Positions 51,641-59,482 of a stretch of DNA of 64,000 nucleotides are shown one piece after another. The position numbers and the translations under genes were made by a program. The DNA comes from Pseudomonadota bacterium (GTDB taxonomy: Bacteria; Pseudomonadota; Gammaproteobacteria; Steroidobacterales; Steroidobacteraceae). The DNA lies in assembly GCA_023433705.1 (NCBI GenBank), contig JAEYUC010000014.1:133241-197240 (forward strand). Direction: 5' to 3'. The notes under the pieces are model-generated. The model was given only the letters and a program-made list of their open reading frames with translations. It had not been told where the DNA came from and made no database searches. How positions within the stretch are numbered: position 1 is the first letter of the stretch; every line of letters begins with the position of its first letter.

Positions 51641-53893
51641 TTACTCCGGCGAGAGGATCGCCGGGTTGGTCACCGCGATCTGCAATCCGCCGGACCCGAG
51701 GAACGTGGCGAGCTGGGTGCGTGCCTCGATGTAGGAGGCGAGCGTCTGCGGCGCCGGGCTCGGAATCGCGATCGTGCCGTGGCCGCCTTCCGTGAAGCGC
51801 GTGAGCGCGCGCGCGCCGTTCGGATCGGTCAGCGTCGCGGTGATCGTCGGCAGTCCGAGCAGGTTCGCGAGGCGCAGCGTCGATGAATTCGGCACGGCCT
51901 GGTCCGTCGGGCGCGTGGCGTCGCCCGGTGTGCCCTGGATCATCTGCAGCAGCGTCGGCTTCGTGTTCCAGTTCGCCGTGTAGTTGCAACCGTCGGCCGA
52001 CTCCACGGCGGCCTGCGCCGCGTGCACGAACTCCCAGTAGATGGACGTGCCCGGCGGGAAACCGGCGGCCGCGAGACCGTTGTTGAGCACCGGCGAGTAG
52101 CCGGGCGACTGGCGCAGCGTCTCCATGATGCCGCAGCCGGCGGCGAAGAAGCCGAACGAGCGGATGTTCGCGGCCCCGGGCGTGCCGGCGAAGGTGCTGC
52201 CGACGATGCCGCCCAGCGACCACCCGAAGAAGTGCATGCGAGTCGCATCGATGTCGACGGTGTTCGGATCACCGTCGAGATCCAGCGTCGGAGCCGCGCG
52301 GGTCAGCGCCATAAGGTTCGCGACCGCCTGGCGGATGTTGTCGCGCGCCGTGAGCGTGCTCTGGAGATTGATGAAGTGCTGGCCGGAATTATCCGGCACG
52401 CCGTCAGGGCCCGGCGCCAGCGTCGTGTTGTTCACGTAGTCGACGTTGAACGTCGGTTCACCCACGCGGAACGGCGCGGGCAGGGCGGCATTCGCCGGGT
52501 TGGTGGGCGAGAGCGCGTACAGCGGATCGTTCGGCATGATGCCGTGGAGCGGCAGGTCGATGCCGACGATCACGAAACCGGCGGCGGCGGCCGCATCGGC
52601 GAGCAGCGCGAGCGTGCCGCGATCCTCGGTGATGCCGTGCTGATAGATGACCACCGGCCAACCCGCGGCCGGCTTCGTGGCCGGCGCCCGCGGAATGCCG
52701 ATCAGCATCGGCACCGTGAGCTGCGTCGTCGCCAGCGGAACCGGGTTGAAACGCGTGAGATTGCGTTCGTTCTTCGGGTCCTGCAGGCCCGCGACGGCCG
52801 GCGGCGGATTCGCCGCGCGCCAGAAGTTGGTGAGCGGCTCGGTGCCGGTGCCCGCGGGCGGCGCGACCGGTGGGCTCAGGTAGTAAGGCAGGGTGATCGT
52901 GCCGACGTGAATGTTCGCGAGATTCGGGCCGGCAGGTCCCGTGATGGCGCCGGTGGTCGCGACCGGCACGGGCAACACGGCGGTGGCCGGCGGCGCGGCA
53001 CCGGCGACCATTTGCGAGACCACCGCGAGCACGGTCTGGACCGACTGCGTCGTGAAGCTGGAGGAAACGACGATCGTCGTGGGATTCACGCCCGCGGCCA
53101 CCGCCGCGCCGAAGTGCGCGCGCGAGAGATTGCAGAGCGCGTTGAGTCGCGCGTCGGTGATGGTCGCGCAGGTGTTCGCGAGCGCGTTGGCCTTGATGAG
53201 CGCGTAGTCCGCGTCCGGATCGATCGGCGCACCGTTCGCCGCCTGCAGCGCGTTCGTCACGAGCACGAGGTAGCCGACGTCGCGCGGACGCGTCGGTCCC
53301 GGCGGCGCGTTGTTCGCCTGCAGCGGCCGCAACGGAACGAGCTGGATCAACGTGCCGCCGGCGTCGATGTTCGGCGCGACTTCGACGCGATAGTCGACGT
53401 CCTGCACGAGCACGCGGCGCACCGGGTTCGCGGTGATCGGCAACGCGACCGTCGCCTTGGTCGCCGGATCGATGTCGACTTCGACGAGCCGGATTCCGGC
53501 GGCCGCGGTCGCGAGATTGATCTGAGTGGAGAAGCGCAGCTTGATCGGCGCCTGAGTCGAGAATCCGTCGAGCGCATTGACCACCGGTTCGGTCGTCGTC
53601 GTGCCCGGCATGCGCACCGTCGCGGGGAAGAAAGCGCTCGAGGGAAGATTCAGCGTGCCGTCGGTCGGCACTCCCGGCGTCGGCGTGAAGTACGCGTCGT
53701 GCGGGTAGGGCAACACGCCCTGGTTAGGCGCGAACAGCGCGCGGTTGGGAGACAACGAGTCGACGAGCGGTGGAGCGAGGTTGCCAGTGGTCGGATCGGT
53801 CGGCGTTATCGCGGGTGGATTGTCCACCGAGCTCGAGCAGCCGGCCGCGAACGCGGCGAGGGTTATCAGCGCGGCTGCGTGTAGCCTCTTCAT
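51641..53893 (-). CDS. Lipoprotein lipase/phospholipase, Pla-1/cef (VolA-like) family
   Basis: A 750-residue exported lipoprotein: lipobox FAAGC (about residues 15-19), then a Thr/Pro-rich spacer. The N-terminal half is beta-rich (DGFSTQAPIKLRFSTQI). The C-terminal half is an alpha/beta hydrolase: WPVVIYQHGITEDRG for the oxyanion region, nucleophile Ser in FFGWSLGGIVG and the likely His in FTEGGHGTIAI. Length and layout resemble the surface-exposed Pla-1/cef lysophospholipases of Vibrio and Aeromonas (VolA group). It interrupts the usual ftsY-rsmD neighbourhood and is divergent from rsmD. A terminator follows it. Confidence 0.82.
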   Translation of the reverse strand: MKRLHAAALITLAAFAAGCSSSVDNPPAITPTDPTTGNLAPPLVDSLSPNRALFAPNQGVLPYPHDAYFTPTPGVPTDGTLNLPSSAFFPATVRMPGTTTTEPVVNALDGFSTQAPIKLRFSTQINLATAAAGIRLVEVDIDPATKATVALPITANPVRRVLVQDVDYRVEVAPNIDAGGTLIQLVPLRPLQANNAPPGPTRPRDVGYLVLVTNALQAANGAPIDPDADYALIKANALANTCATITDARLNALCNLSRAHFGAAVAAGVNPTTIVVSSSFTTQSVQTVLAVVSQMVAGAAPPATAVLPVPVATTGAITGPAGPNLANIHVGTITLPYYLSPPVAPPAGTGTEPLTNFWRAANPPPAVAGLQDPKNERNLTRFNPVPLATTQLTVPMLIGIPRAPATKPAAGWPVVIYQHGITEDRGTLALLADAAAAAGFVIVGIDLPLHGIMPNDPLYALSPTNPANAALPAPFRVGEPTFNVDYVNNTTLAPGPDGVPDNSGQHFINLQSTLTARDNIRQAVANLMALTRAAPTLDLDGDPNTVDIDATRMHFFGWSLGGIVGSTFAGTPGAANIRSFGFFAAGCGIMETLRQSPGYSPVLNNGLAAAGFPPGTSIYWEFVHAAQAAVESADGCNYTANWNTKPTLLQMIQGTPGDATRPTDQAVPNSSTLRLANLLGLPTITATLTDPNGARALTRFTEGGHGTIAIPSPAPQTLASYIEARTQLATFLGSGGLQIAVTNPAILSPE

Positions 53894-54015
53894 GAGTTGG
53901 CTCCTGAGAAACTTTTATGTGTGCGGAGACCCTCCGGTCGCGGATCCCCTCGTCGTTTGATCGGTAGGTTACGCTTGGGCCCCAAAAGGTGGCAAGCCAC
54001 GCAGCGCGGGCCTAA

Positions 54016-54663
54016 GTGTTGGTTAGAAAGGCGAAAAGTCGCGGCAAGGTAGGGATTGCCGCGAGCGGAAATGACGCGGGTCGTGGTGCGGCAAAACGCG
54101 CGGCACAGTCGCGCGTCCTGCGCATCATCGGCGGTCGTCACCGTGGCAGGCGTCTTCAATTCCCGGCCGGCGTCGAGATTCGTCCGACACCGGACCGGGT
54201 GCGGGAAACCCTGTTCAACTGGCTGCAGCCGCGGATCGCCGGCGCACGGGTGCTCGACCTGTTCGCGGGATCGGGCGCGCTGGGTCTCGAAGCGCTGTCG
54301 CGCGGCGCCGCGCACGTGTCGTTCGTCGAACGCAGCCGCCGGGCCGCCGACGCCATCGAAGCCGTCGCGCGCGACTGGCGGGAAACTTCGCTGTCCGTGA
54401 TCGGCGCGGATGCCCTTCACTGGCTCGAGCGGCGAACATCCGCGGACCCGCCGTTCGACATCGTCTTCCTCGATCCGCCCTACGACGCGGACCTGTTGTC
54501 CGCGGCCGCGGCCGCACTCGCGCGCTCTGGCGCGCTGGCGCCCGATGCGCGCATCTACCTCGAGCGCCGCGCGCGCGACGAGTTGCCCGCGCTGCCGGAG
54601 GCCTGGAAGGAGCTGCGCGCGGGGCGGGCGGGCGAGGTCGGGTATCATCTGTTCGCAACATGA
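54016..54663 (+). CDS. rsmD: 16S rRNA (guanine966-N2)-methyltransferase RsmD
   Basis: A 215-residue SAM methyltransferase modifying G966 of 16S rRNA. The family start LRIIGGRHRGRRLQFP is followed by RPTPDRVRETLFNWL, the SAM motif VLDLFAGSGALGLEALSRGA and the catalytic DPPY tetrad in IVFLDPPYDADLL. About 33 residues precede the conserved part; the GTG at 54016 is the chosen start and a shorter form is possible. It overlaps coaD by 4 bases. Confidence 0.95.
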   Translation: MLVRKAKSRGKVGIAASGNDAGRGAAKRAAQSRVLRIIGGRHRGRRLQFPAGVEIRPTPDRVRETLFNWLQPRIAGARVLDLFAGSGALGLEALSRGAAHVSFVERSRRAADAIEAVARDWRETSLSVIGADALHWLERRTSADPPFDIVFLDPPYDADLLSAAAAALARSGALAPDARIYLERRARDELPALPEAWKELRAGRAGEVGYHLFAT

Positions 54664-55142
54664 AACGCAGCGCCGTATACCCAGGGACCTTCGACCCCAT
54701 CACCAACGGACACCAGGACCTGGTGCGCCGCGCCGCGAGCGTGTTCGAACGCGTCATCGTCGCGATCGCCGCGAACCCTAACAAGGCGCCGATGTTCTCC
54801 CTGGACAAACGCGTCGCCCTCGCGCGCGAGGTGCTCGGCGACATTCCGGGCGTCGAGGTCATGGGTTACTCGGGACTCACCGTCGACTTCGCTCGCCAGC
54901 AGGGTGTGCAGGTCGTGGTGCGCGGACTGCGCGCGATATCCGATTTCGAGTACGAGTTCCAGCTCGCCAACATGAGCCGTCATCTGTCGCGCGATCTCGA
55001 GACCGTGTTCCTCACGCCGCAGGAACAGTTCACGTTCATATCTTCGACCCTCGTGCGCGAGATCGCGGTCCTCGGAGGAGACGTCAAGGAGTTCGTGCAT
55101 CCCGTGGTGGAAGCCGAACTCAGGAAGATGAAGCGGAGCTGA
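54660..55142 (+). CDS. coaD: Phosphopantetheine adenylyltransferase CoaD
   Basis: A 160-residue nucleotidyltransferase making dephospho-CoA from phosphopantetheine and ATP. The N-terminal YPGTFDPITNGHQDL contains the nucleotide-binding (T/H)xGH motif; VVRGLRAISDFEYEFQLANMSR and the C-terminal FISSTLVREIAVLGGDVKEFVHP are family blocks. It starts in the ATGA overlap with rsmD and is 3 bases before ggt. coaBC, the preceding step of the pathway, lies at the right end of the window. Confidence 0.97.
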   Translation: MKRSAVYPGTFDPITNGHQDLVRRAASVFERVIVAIAANPNKAPMFSLDKRVALAREVLGDIPGVEVMGYSGLTVDFARQQGVQVVVRGLRAISDFEYEFQLANMSRHLSRDLETVFLTPQEQFTFISSTLVREIAVLGGDVKEFVHPVVEAELRKMKRS

Positions 55143-55145
55143 CGG

Positions 55146-56855
55146 ATGAATCACCACGCGCCGCGCGGACTGCGCGCCTTCGCAGTCTTCTTCATCGCCG
55201 TATTCGTGACGCCGCTGATCGCGGCGGCGCCCGCGAGCAACATCCCGGCGCAGGGTCCGGGGAAAGCCGCCATCGCGAGCGCCTATCCACTCGCGAGCGA
55301 GGCTGGCCACCAGGTCCTCGCGAAAGGCGGCAATGCCTTCGACGCCGCGGTCGCGGTGGCCGCGGCGCTGGCCGTGGTCGAGCCCTCGAGCTCGGGACTC
55401 GGCGGCGGCGGTTTCTTCCTGGTGCGCCGCGCGAGCGACGGCGCCGAGATCATGATCGACCTGCGCGAGATGGCGCCCGCCGCCGCTTCGCGCGACATGT
55501 ATCTCGACAAGGACGGTAACGTGATCCCCGGACTGTCGCGCGATTCGGCACTCGCGGCCGGCATTCCGGGCGAGCCCGCCGGCATGGCGCATCTCGCCGG
55601 GAAGTACGGCAAGCTGCCGCTCGCGACCAGCCTGCAGCCCGCGATCAAGCTCGCTCGCGAAGGCTTTCCGCTCTACGAGCGATTGCGCGGCGGCATGAGC
55701 TTCAAGAAAGCCGCGTTCCTCAAGACTCCGGACGCGGCGCGCGTGTTTCTCGTGAAGGGCGAAGTACCGCCGCTGGGTCACGTGATCCGCCAGCCGGATC
55801 TCGCGGCAAGTTTCGAGGTGCTCGCCGCGAAGGGTGCGGACGGCTTCTACAAGGGCGCCTTCGCGAAGAAACTCGTCGCCGGCGTGCGCAAGCTCGGCGG
55901 CAACTGGACCGAGGCCGACCTGGCTAACTACAAGATCGTCGAGCGCGCGCCCGTCGTCGGCCACTACCGCGGCGCGCGCATCGTGTCGGGTTCGCCGCCA
56001 GCGTCCGGGGGCGTCGCGCTCGTCAACGCGCTCAACATCCTCGAGGGCTTCGATCTTTCGAAGATGGACAAGGTCACGCGCACGCACCTGGTCGTCGAAG
56101 CCATGCGTCGCGTGCATCGCGACCGCGCCGTGTATCTCGGCGATCCAGATTTCGTCGACGTGCCGGTCGCGCGACTCATCGATCCCAACTACGCCGCCGG
56201 TCAGCGCGCGTCCATCCGCATGGATCGCGCCATGCCGAGCGAGTTGCTGCCCGGCGTGGATGCGCCGCCGCCGGGCCCGTCCACCACCCATTTCTCGGTG
56301 ATCGACAAGGACGGCAACATGGTCGCGGCGACCATCACCCTGAACTTCTTTTTCGGTTCCGGGCTCATGATTCCGGGCACCGGGATCCTGCTCAACAACC
56401 AGATGGACGATTTCTCCGCGAAGCCCGGCGTGCCGAACGGCTTCCAGCTCGTCGGTGGCGATGCGAATGCGATCGCGCCCGGCAAGCGGCCACTGTCGTC
56501 ATCGACCCCGACGTTCGTCGAAGGTCCGAATGGCCTGATGATCCTCGGCTCTCCGGGCGGCAGTTACATCCCGGGCATGGTGCTGCTGGGCACGCTCGAT
56601 TTCATGGACAGCAAGAGCGCGCAGGAAATCGTCGCCGCGCCCCGCTTCCATCACCAGTTCTCTCCCGACGTATTGCAGTTCGAAACGGATGCGCTGGCGC
56701 CCGAGGACCGCAAGGCGCTCGAAGCGCGCGGCCACAAGCTGCGCGAAGGCACGCGCCGCTGGGGCAACATGCAGGTCGTCACCTGGGATTACAAAACGGG
56801 CAAGGTCGAGGCGGCCTCGGATCCGCGCGGCGCGGGAGTCGGGCTCGTCTACTGA
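55146..56855 (+). CDS. ggt: Gamma-glutamyltransferase
   Basis: A 569-residue periplasmic N-terminal nucleophile hydrolase that splits glutathione and other gamma-glutamyl compounds. A signal peptide (FAVFFIAVFVTPLIAAAPA) is followed by AIASAYPLASEAGHQVLAKGGNAFDAAVA. The autoprocessing site and catalytic Thr are in PSTTHFSVIDKDGNMVA, near residue 380, splitting large and small subunits. The C-terminal LGSPGGSYIPGMV is the oxyanion segment. It lies 3 bases after coaD, probably cotranscribed, and its stop abuts that of the converging glycosylase gene. Confidence 0.95.
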   Translation: MNHHAPRGLRAFAVFFIAVFVTPLIAAAPASNIPAQGPGKAAIASAYPLASEAGHQVLAKGGNAFDAAVAVAAALAVVEPSSSGLGGGGFFLVRRASDGAEIMIDLREMAPAAASRDMYLDKDGNVIPGLSRDSALAAGIPGEPAGMAHLAGKYGKLPLATSLQPAIKLAREGFPLYERLRGGMSFKKAAFLKTPDAARVFLVKGEVPPLGHVIRQPDLAASFEVLAAKGADGFYKGAFAKKLVAGVRKLGGNWTEADLANYKIVERAPVVGHYRGARIVSGSPPASGGVALVNALNILEGFDLSKMDKVTRTHLVVEAMRRVHRDRAVYLGDPDFVDVPVARLIDPNYAAGQRASIRMDRAMPSELLPGVDAPPPGPSTTHFSVIDKDGNMVAATITLNFFFGSGLMIPGTGILLNNQMDDFSAKPGVPNGFQLVGGDANAIAPGKRPLSSSTPTFVEGPNGLMILGSPGGSYIPGMVLLGTLDFMDSKSAQEIVAAPRFHHQFSPDVLQFETDALAPEDRKALEARGHKLREGTRRWGNMQVVTWDYKTGKVEAASDPRGAGVGLVY

Positions 56856-57677
56856 CTATTTGGGACTTCGCGCGCGTTTCGCCGCGCGTCGCCGCGGTGT
56901 TTTTCGCGCGAGCTTCCCGGCAACCTTCGATTTCGCGACCTTGGCCTTCACGGCCTTCGCCACTCGTTTCTTCACCAGCTGGATGCGCGTCCTGATCGGC
57001 GGCGCGGGTAGTTTGCCCTCCTTGTGCAGGTCCACCGCGCGCCACAGGTACCACGCCGCAACGGAGCGATACGGCGCCCAGCGCGCGCCGTACTCGGCGA
57101 GCGCGCGCGGCGTGGGCATGCCGCGCAACCCGTACGCCAGCCGGAATCCATTGCGCACGCCGAAGTCGTCGATGGGCAGGATGTCGGGACGACCGAGCCG
57201 GAACATCAGCAGCATCTCGACCGTCCAGCGTCCGATGCCGCGGACCTGGGTGAGGCGCTCGACGACCTCGTCGTCCGCGAGCGTGTGCAGGATTTCATAG
57301 GGAGGCACGGTGCCCGCGATGGTCTTCGCGGCGAGATCCTTGATGCTCGCGATCTTCGCGAACGACAGTCCCACCGCGCGCAGCTTTTCGTCGGGCGTCT
57401 CGAGCACGAGCTCCGCCTCGAGCAGCGCGGCCGCCGCGCCATCCTTCGCATAGAGATTGACGAAACGCCCGAAGATGCTTTCGGCCGCCGTGCCGTTCAG
57501 CTGCTGGTGGGCGATCGCGCGCGCCAGCGCATGAAACGGAGTGTGTTCGGCATTGGGCGTGTGCGTGAACTTGCCGGCCGCGCGGATCAATCCGGCAAGA
57601 ACCGGGTCGACTTTCGCGAGGCGGCGCCTGAACGCGGCGAACTCGGCCGCGGTACACATGGCGGTGGGTGTGGTCAC
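56856..57677 (-). CDS. AlkA-like DNA-3-methyladenine glycosylase (HhH-GPD)
   Basis: A 273-residue base-excision repair enzyme. The helix-hairpin-helix is LTQVRGIGRWTVEMLLMF and the catalytic Asp follows in DILPIDDFGVRNG, as in AlkA. The N-terminal AHQQLNGTAAESIFGRF is the conserved DNA-contact region. It removes alkylated purines from DNA. About 45 C-terminal residues are Lys/Arg/Ala-rich (KKRVAKAVKAKVAK), histone-like, and probably a DNA-binding tail. Start GTG 57677 or ATG 57659; the choice is uncertain. Confidence 0.9.
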   Translation of the reverse strand: MTTPTAMCTAAEFAAFRRRLAKVDPVLAGLIRAAGKFTHTPNAEHTPFHALARAIAHQQLNGTAAESIFGRFVNLYAKDGAAAALLEAELVLETPDEKLRAVGLSFAKIASIKDLAAKTIAGTVPPYEILHTLADDEVVERLTQVRGIGRWTVEMLLMFRLGRPDILPIDDFGVRNGFRLAYGLRGMPTPRALAEYGARWAPYRSVAAWYLWRAVDLHKEGKLPAPPIRTRIQLVKKRVAKAVKAKVAKSKVAGKLARKTPRRRAAKRARSPK

Positions 57678-57699
57678 GCCGCCATTCTACGGAACGCGA

Positions 57700-58515
57700 C
57701 TATTTCTGGCAGTTCGAACACCAGTAGGTCGATCGTTGTCCCTGGGTGAATTGTTTGATCGGCTTGCCGCATACGCGGCACGGCAAACCTTCGCGCTCGT
57801 AGACGTAAAGCTTCTGGCGAAAATAGCCGGGATTGCCATCGGCGCCGATGTAATCGCGCAGCGTGGTGCCACCAGCCTTCACGGCCATGTTGAGCGTCGC
57901 CTTGATCGCGCGCGCGAGCTTCGTGCATTCGTCCCGAGTCAGGGAACGCGCCTGGCGCCGCGGTCGGATACGCGCGCGGAACAACGCCTCGCTCGCGTAG
58001 ATGTTGCCGACGCCGACGACGAGTCTCGCATTCATGATGAGCTGCTTGATCGCCACGCTGCGACGCCGCGTCACCTTGAACAGATAGGCGCCGTCGAACG
58101 CGTCGTCGAGCGGTTCGGGGGCCAGGCCGCGCAACAGCGGATGCGTCGCCGGATCGTCCGCCGTGAACAGCAGGCTGCCGAACCTGCGCGGATCGTTGAA
58201 GCGCAGCGTCTGTCCCGAATCGAGCTCGATATCGACGTGATCGTGCGCGATGCGGGGTGTCGAGGCGGGCAGCACCCGCAGGCTGCCGGACATGCCCAGG
58301 TGCAGGATCAGTGTCCCACCGTCGGTTTCGAGCAACAGGTACTTGGCTCGCCGGCCCGCGCGCAGTATCGAACTTCCCGCCAGCCCCTCGATGCGTGCGA
58401 CGTCCACGGGCCAGCGCAGGCGCCGGTCGTGCACCCGTAGTCGTGCGATGCGGCGCCCGGTTACGTAGGGCTCGATGCCCCGGCGGGTGGTTTCTACTTC
58501 GGGTAGTTCGGGCAC
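57700..58515 (-). CDS. mutM: Formamidopyrimidine-DNA glycosylase (Fpg/MutM)
   Basis: A 271-residue repair enzyme removing 8-oxoguanine. The GTG start at 58515 places the catalytic N-terminal proline and glutamate correctly (PELPEVETTRRG). HLGMSGSLRV, the H2TH region with VVGVGNIYASEALF, and the C-terminal zinc finger (CRVCGK, about 15 residues, WCSNC) are all intact. Its place beside rpmG/rpmB is conserved across proteobacteria. Confidence 0.96.
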   Translation of the reverse strand: MPELPEVETTRRGIEPYVTGRRIARLRVHDRRLRWPVDVARIEGLAGSSILRAGRRAKYLLLETDGGTLILHLGMSGSLRVLPASTPRIAHDHVDIELDSGQTLRFNDPRRFGSLLFTADDPATHPLLRGLAPEPLDDAFDGAYLFKVTRRRSVAIKQLIMNARLVVGVGNIYASEALFRARIRPRRQARSLTRDECTKLARAIKATLNMAVKAGGTTLRDYIGADGNPGYFRQKLYVYEREGLPCRVCGKPIKQFTQGQRSTYWCSNCQK

Positions 58516-58606
58516 GTAGGAAAACTTTTCGGCTCGACGCGGATTCCAAGCAATCCGTCGCAACGGGTTGCAACTTGCCCGCAGGGTCAGGCATCTATAT
58601 CGGCAC

Positions 58607-58827
58607 GAACGATTGTGGGTGGCGGCGGGACCCTCCTGCAAGAGAACCACGGTGCGTTGCTCATCTATCCCTGAGCGAACACTAGCCGCCGCCACCCCAA
58701 GTTCTGACTGCTGTCAAAGCCGCCGGATGCTTTGCCAGCCGCCAGAACCCACAATCGTTGACTTGTTTTGTGGTGAGTTGAGCAGTTGAAGCCAGAAAGA
58801 AAAAGCCCGCCGAGAGGCGGGCTTTTT
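58607..58827 (+). ncRNA. Candidate structured RNA between mutM and rpmG (about 220 nt)
   Basis: TATATC at 58595-58600 with a TTGCCC-like -35 suggests a plus-strand start near 58607. A 13-bp helix pairs 58608-58620 with 58747-58759 and is extended by GGCGGC (58621-58626) with GCCGCC (58738-58743). A competing 12-bp helix pairs 58617-58628 with 58686-58697, so the two are mutually exclusive. Smaller hairpins lie between. The first terminator at 58800 would give the 3' end. No reading frame is credible and downstream genes face the other way, so a free RNA is more likely than a leader. 6S RNA was considered but the proportions do not fit. Confidence 0.45.
58800..58827. terminator. Bidirectional terminator, first of a tandem pair
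   Basis: AAAAAGCCCGCC (58800-58811) and GGCGGGCTTTTT (58816-58827) with a GAGA loop: a 12-bp stem with A- and T-tracts, able to act on both strands. It ends the rpmB-rpmG transcript on the minus strand. Confidence 0.9.
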
Positions 58828-58839
58828 CATTTACGAGTC

Positions 58840-58867
58840 GCCCGCCGAGAGGCGGGCTTTTTCATTT
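58840..58867 (+). terminator. Second copy of the tandem terminator
   Basis: GCCCGCC (58840-58846), GAGA, GGCGGGC (58851-58857), then TTTTT. The block 58840-58867 repeats 58805-58832 exactly (28 bases), a local tandem duplication with a 35-base period. The A-tract on its left side is lost, so it works mainly on the plus strand. Confidence 0.8.
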
Positions 58868-58889
58868 TCGGATCGGAAGTCGCAGCGAC

Positions 58890-59045
58890 TTACTTGATCT
58901 TCGCTTCCTTGTACGCCACGTGCTTGCGCACGACCGGGTCGTACTTCTTCACTTCCATCTTGTCGGGGTGCAGGCGCTTGTTCTTCGTCGCGACGTAGAA
59001 ATGGCCCGTGCCGGCGGACGACAGCAGTTTCACTTTTTCACGCAT
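58890..59045 (-). CDS. rpmG: 50S ribosomal protein L33
   Basis: A 51-residue protein, too short for many gene finders. MREKVKLLSSAGTGHFY, then KNKRLHPDKMEVKKYDPVVRKHV and the C-terminus AYKEAKIK match L33 throughout. It lacks the cysteine pairs of zinc-binding L33, so it is the zinc-free form. It lies 3 bases after rpmB on the same strand and is followed by the tandem terminator. Confidence 0.97.
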   Translation of the reverse strand: MREKVKLLSSAGTGHFYVATKNKRLHPDKMEVKKYDPVVRKHVAYKEAKIK

Positions 59046-59048
59046 GGC

Positions 59049-59285
59049 TTAGACCTTCTTGCCCTTGGCGCGCATATCGGCGAGCACGGCGTCGATGCCG
59101 TTCTTCTCGATGGTGCGCAGGCCGCGGGTGGAAACGCGCAGGCTGACCCAGCGGCGCTCGGCTTCGATCCAGAAGCGCTGGGTATGCAGGTTGGGCAGGA
59201 AGCGACGACGCTTCTTGTTGTTGGCGTGGGAAACACGGTTGCCGACGGCAACCCGCTTGCCCGTGACTTCACAGACGCGGCTCAT
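59049..59285 (-). CDS. rpmB: 50S ribosomal protein L28
   Basis: A 78-residue ribosomal protein: MSRVCEVTGKRVAVGNRVSHANNKKRRRFLPNL is the conserved N-terminus and LRTIEKNGIDAVLADMRAKG the C-terminal helix. It has the standard length and is zinc-free (a single Cys). It is the first gene of the rpmB-rpmG operon, an arrangement conserved in proteobacteria. Confidence 0.97.
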   Translation of the reverse strand: MSRVCEVTGKRVAVGNRVSHANNKKRRRFLPNLHTQRFWIEAERRWVSLRVSTRGLRTIEKNGIDAVLADMRAKGKKV

Positions 59286-59482
59286 AAAACACCAAAAAAG
59301 TCAGTAGGTTAGCTGACGAGCGGCCGGTTTGAGGCCGTCGAAAGGGCCGCCTTTATACCAGCCGGACGGGTGGTGGGCAACTTTGCCTGCCGCAACTTCG
59401 GGTGGACGGGGCAAGAGGTGAGGTGCTTGCGCCCGCTCCCGTTGTGGGCGAGGTTTCTCGACCGATCGCAGGGGAGGATCGC

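Noticed and set aside
52022..53884. 620-codon plus-strand frame opposite the lipase
   Set aside because: Arg/Glu/Val-rich shadow without any domain; the lipase frame has lipobox and GWSLGG serine motif.
58607..58760. 6S RNA
   Set aside because: A closing stem and apical hairpin exist and CCCTGAGC is present, but the apical arm is far too short and the two sides are very unequal (about 43 and 77 bases).
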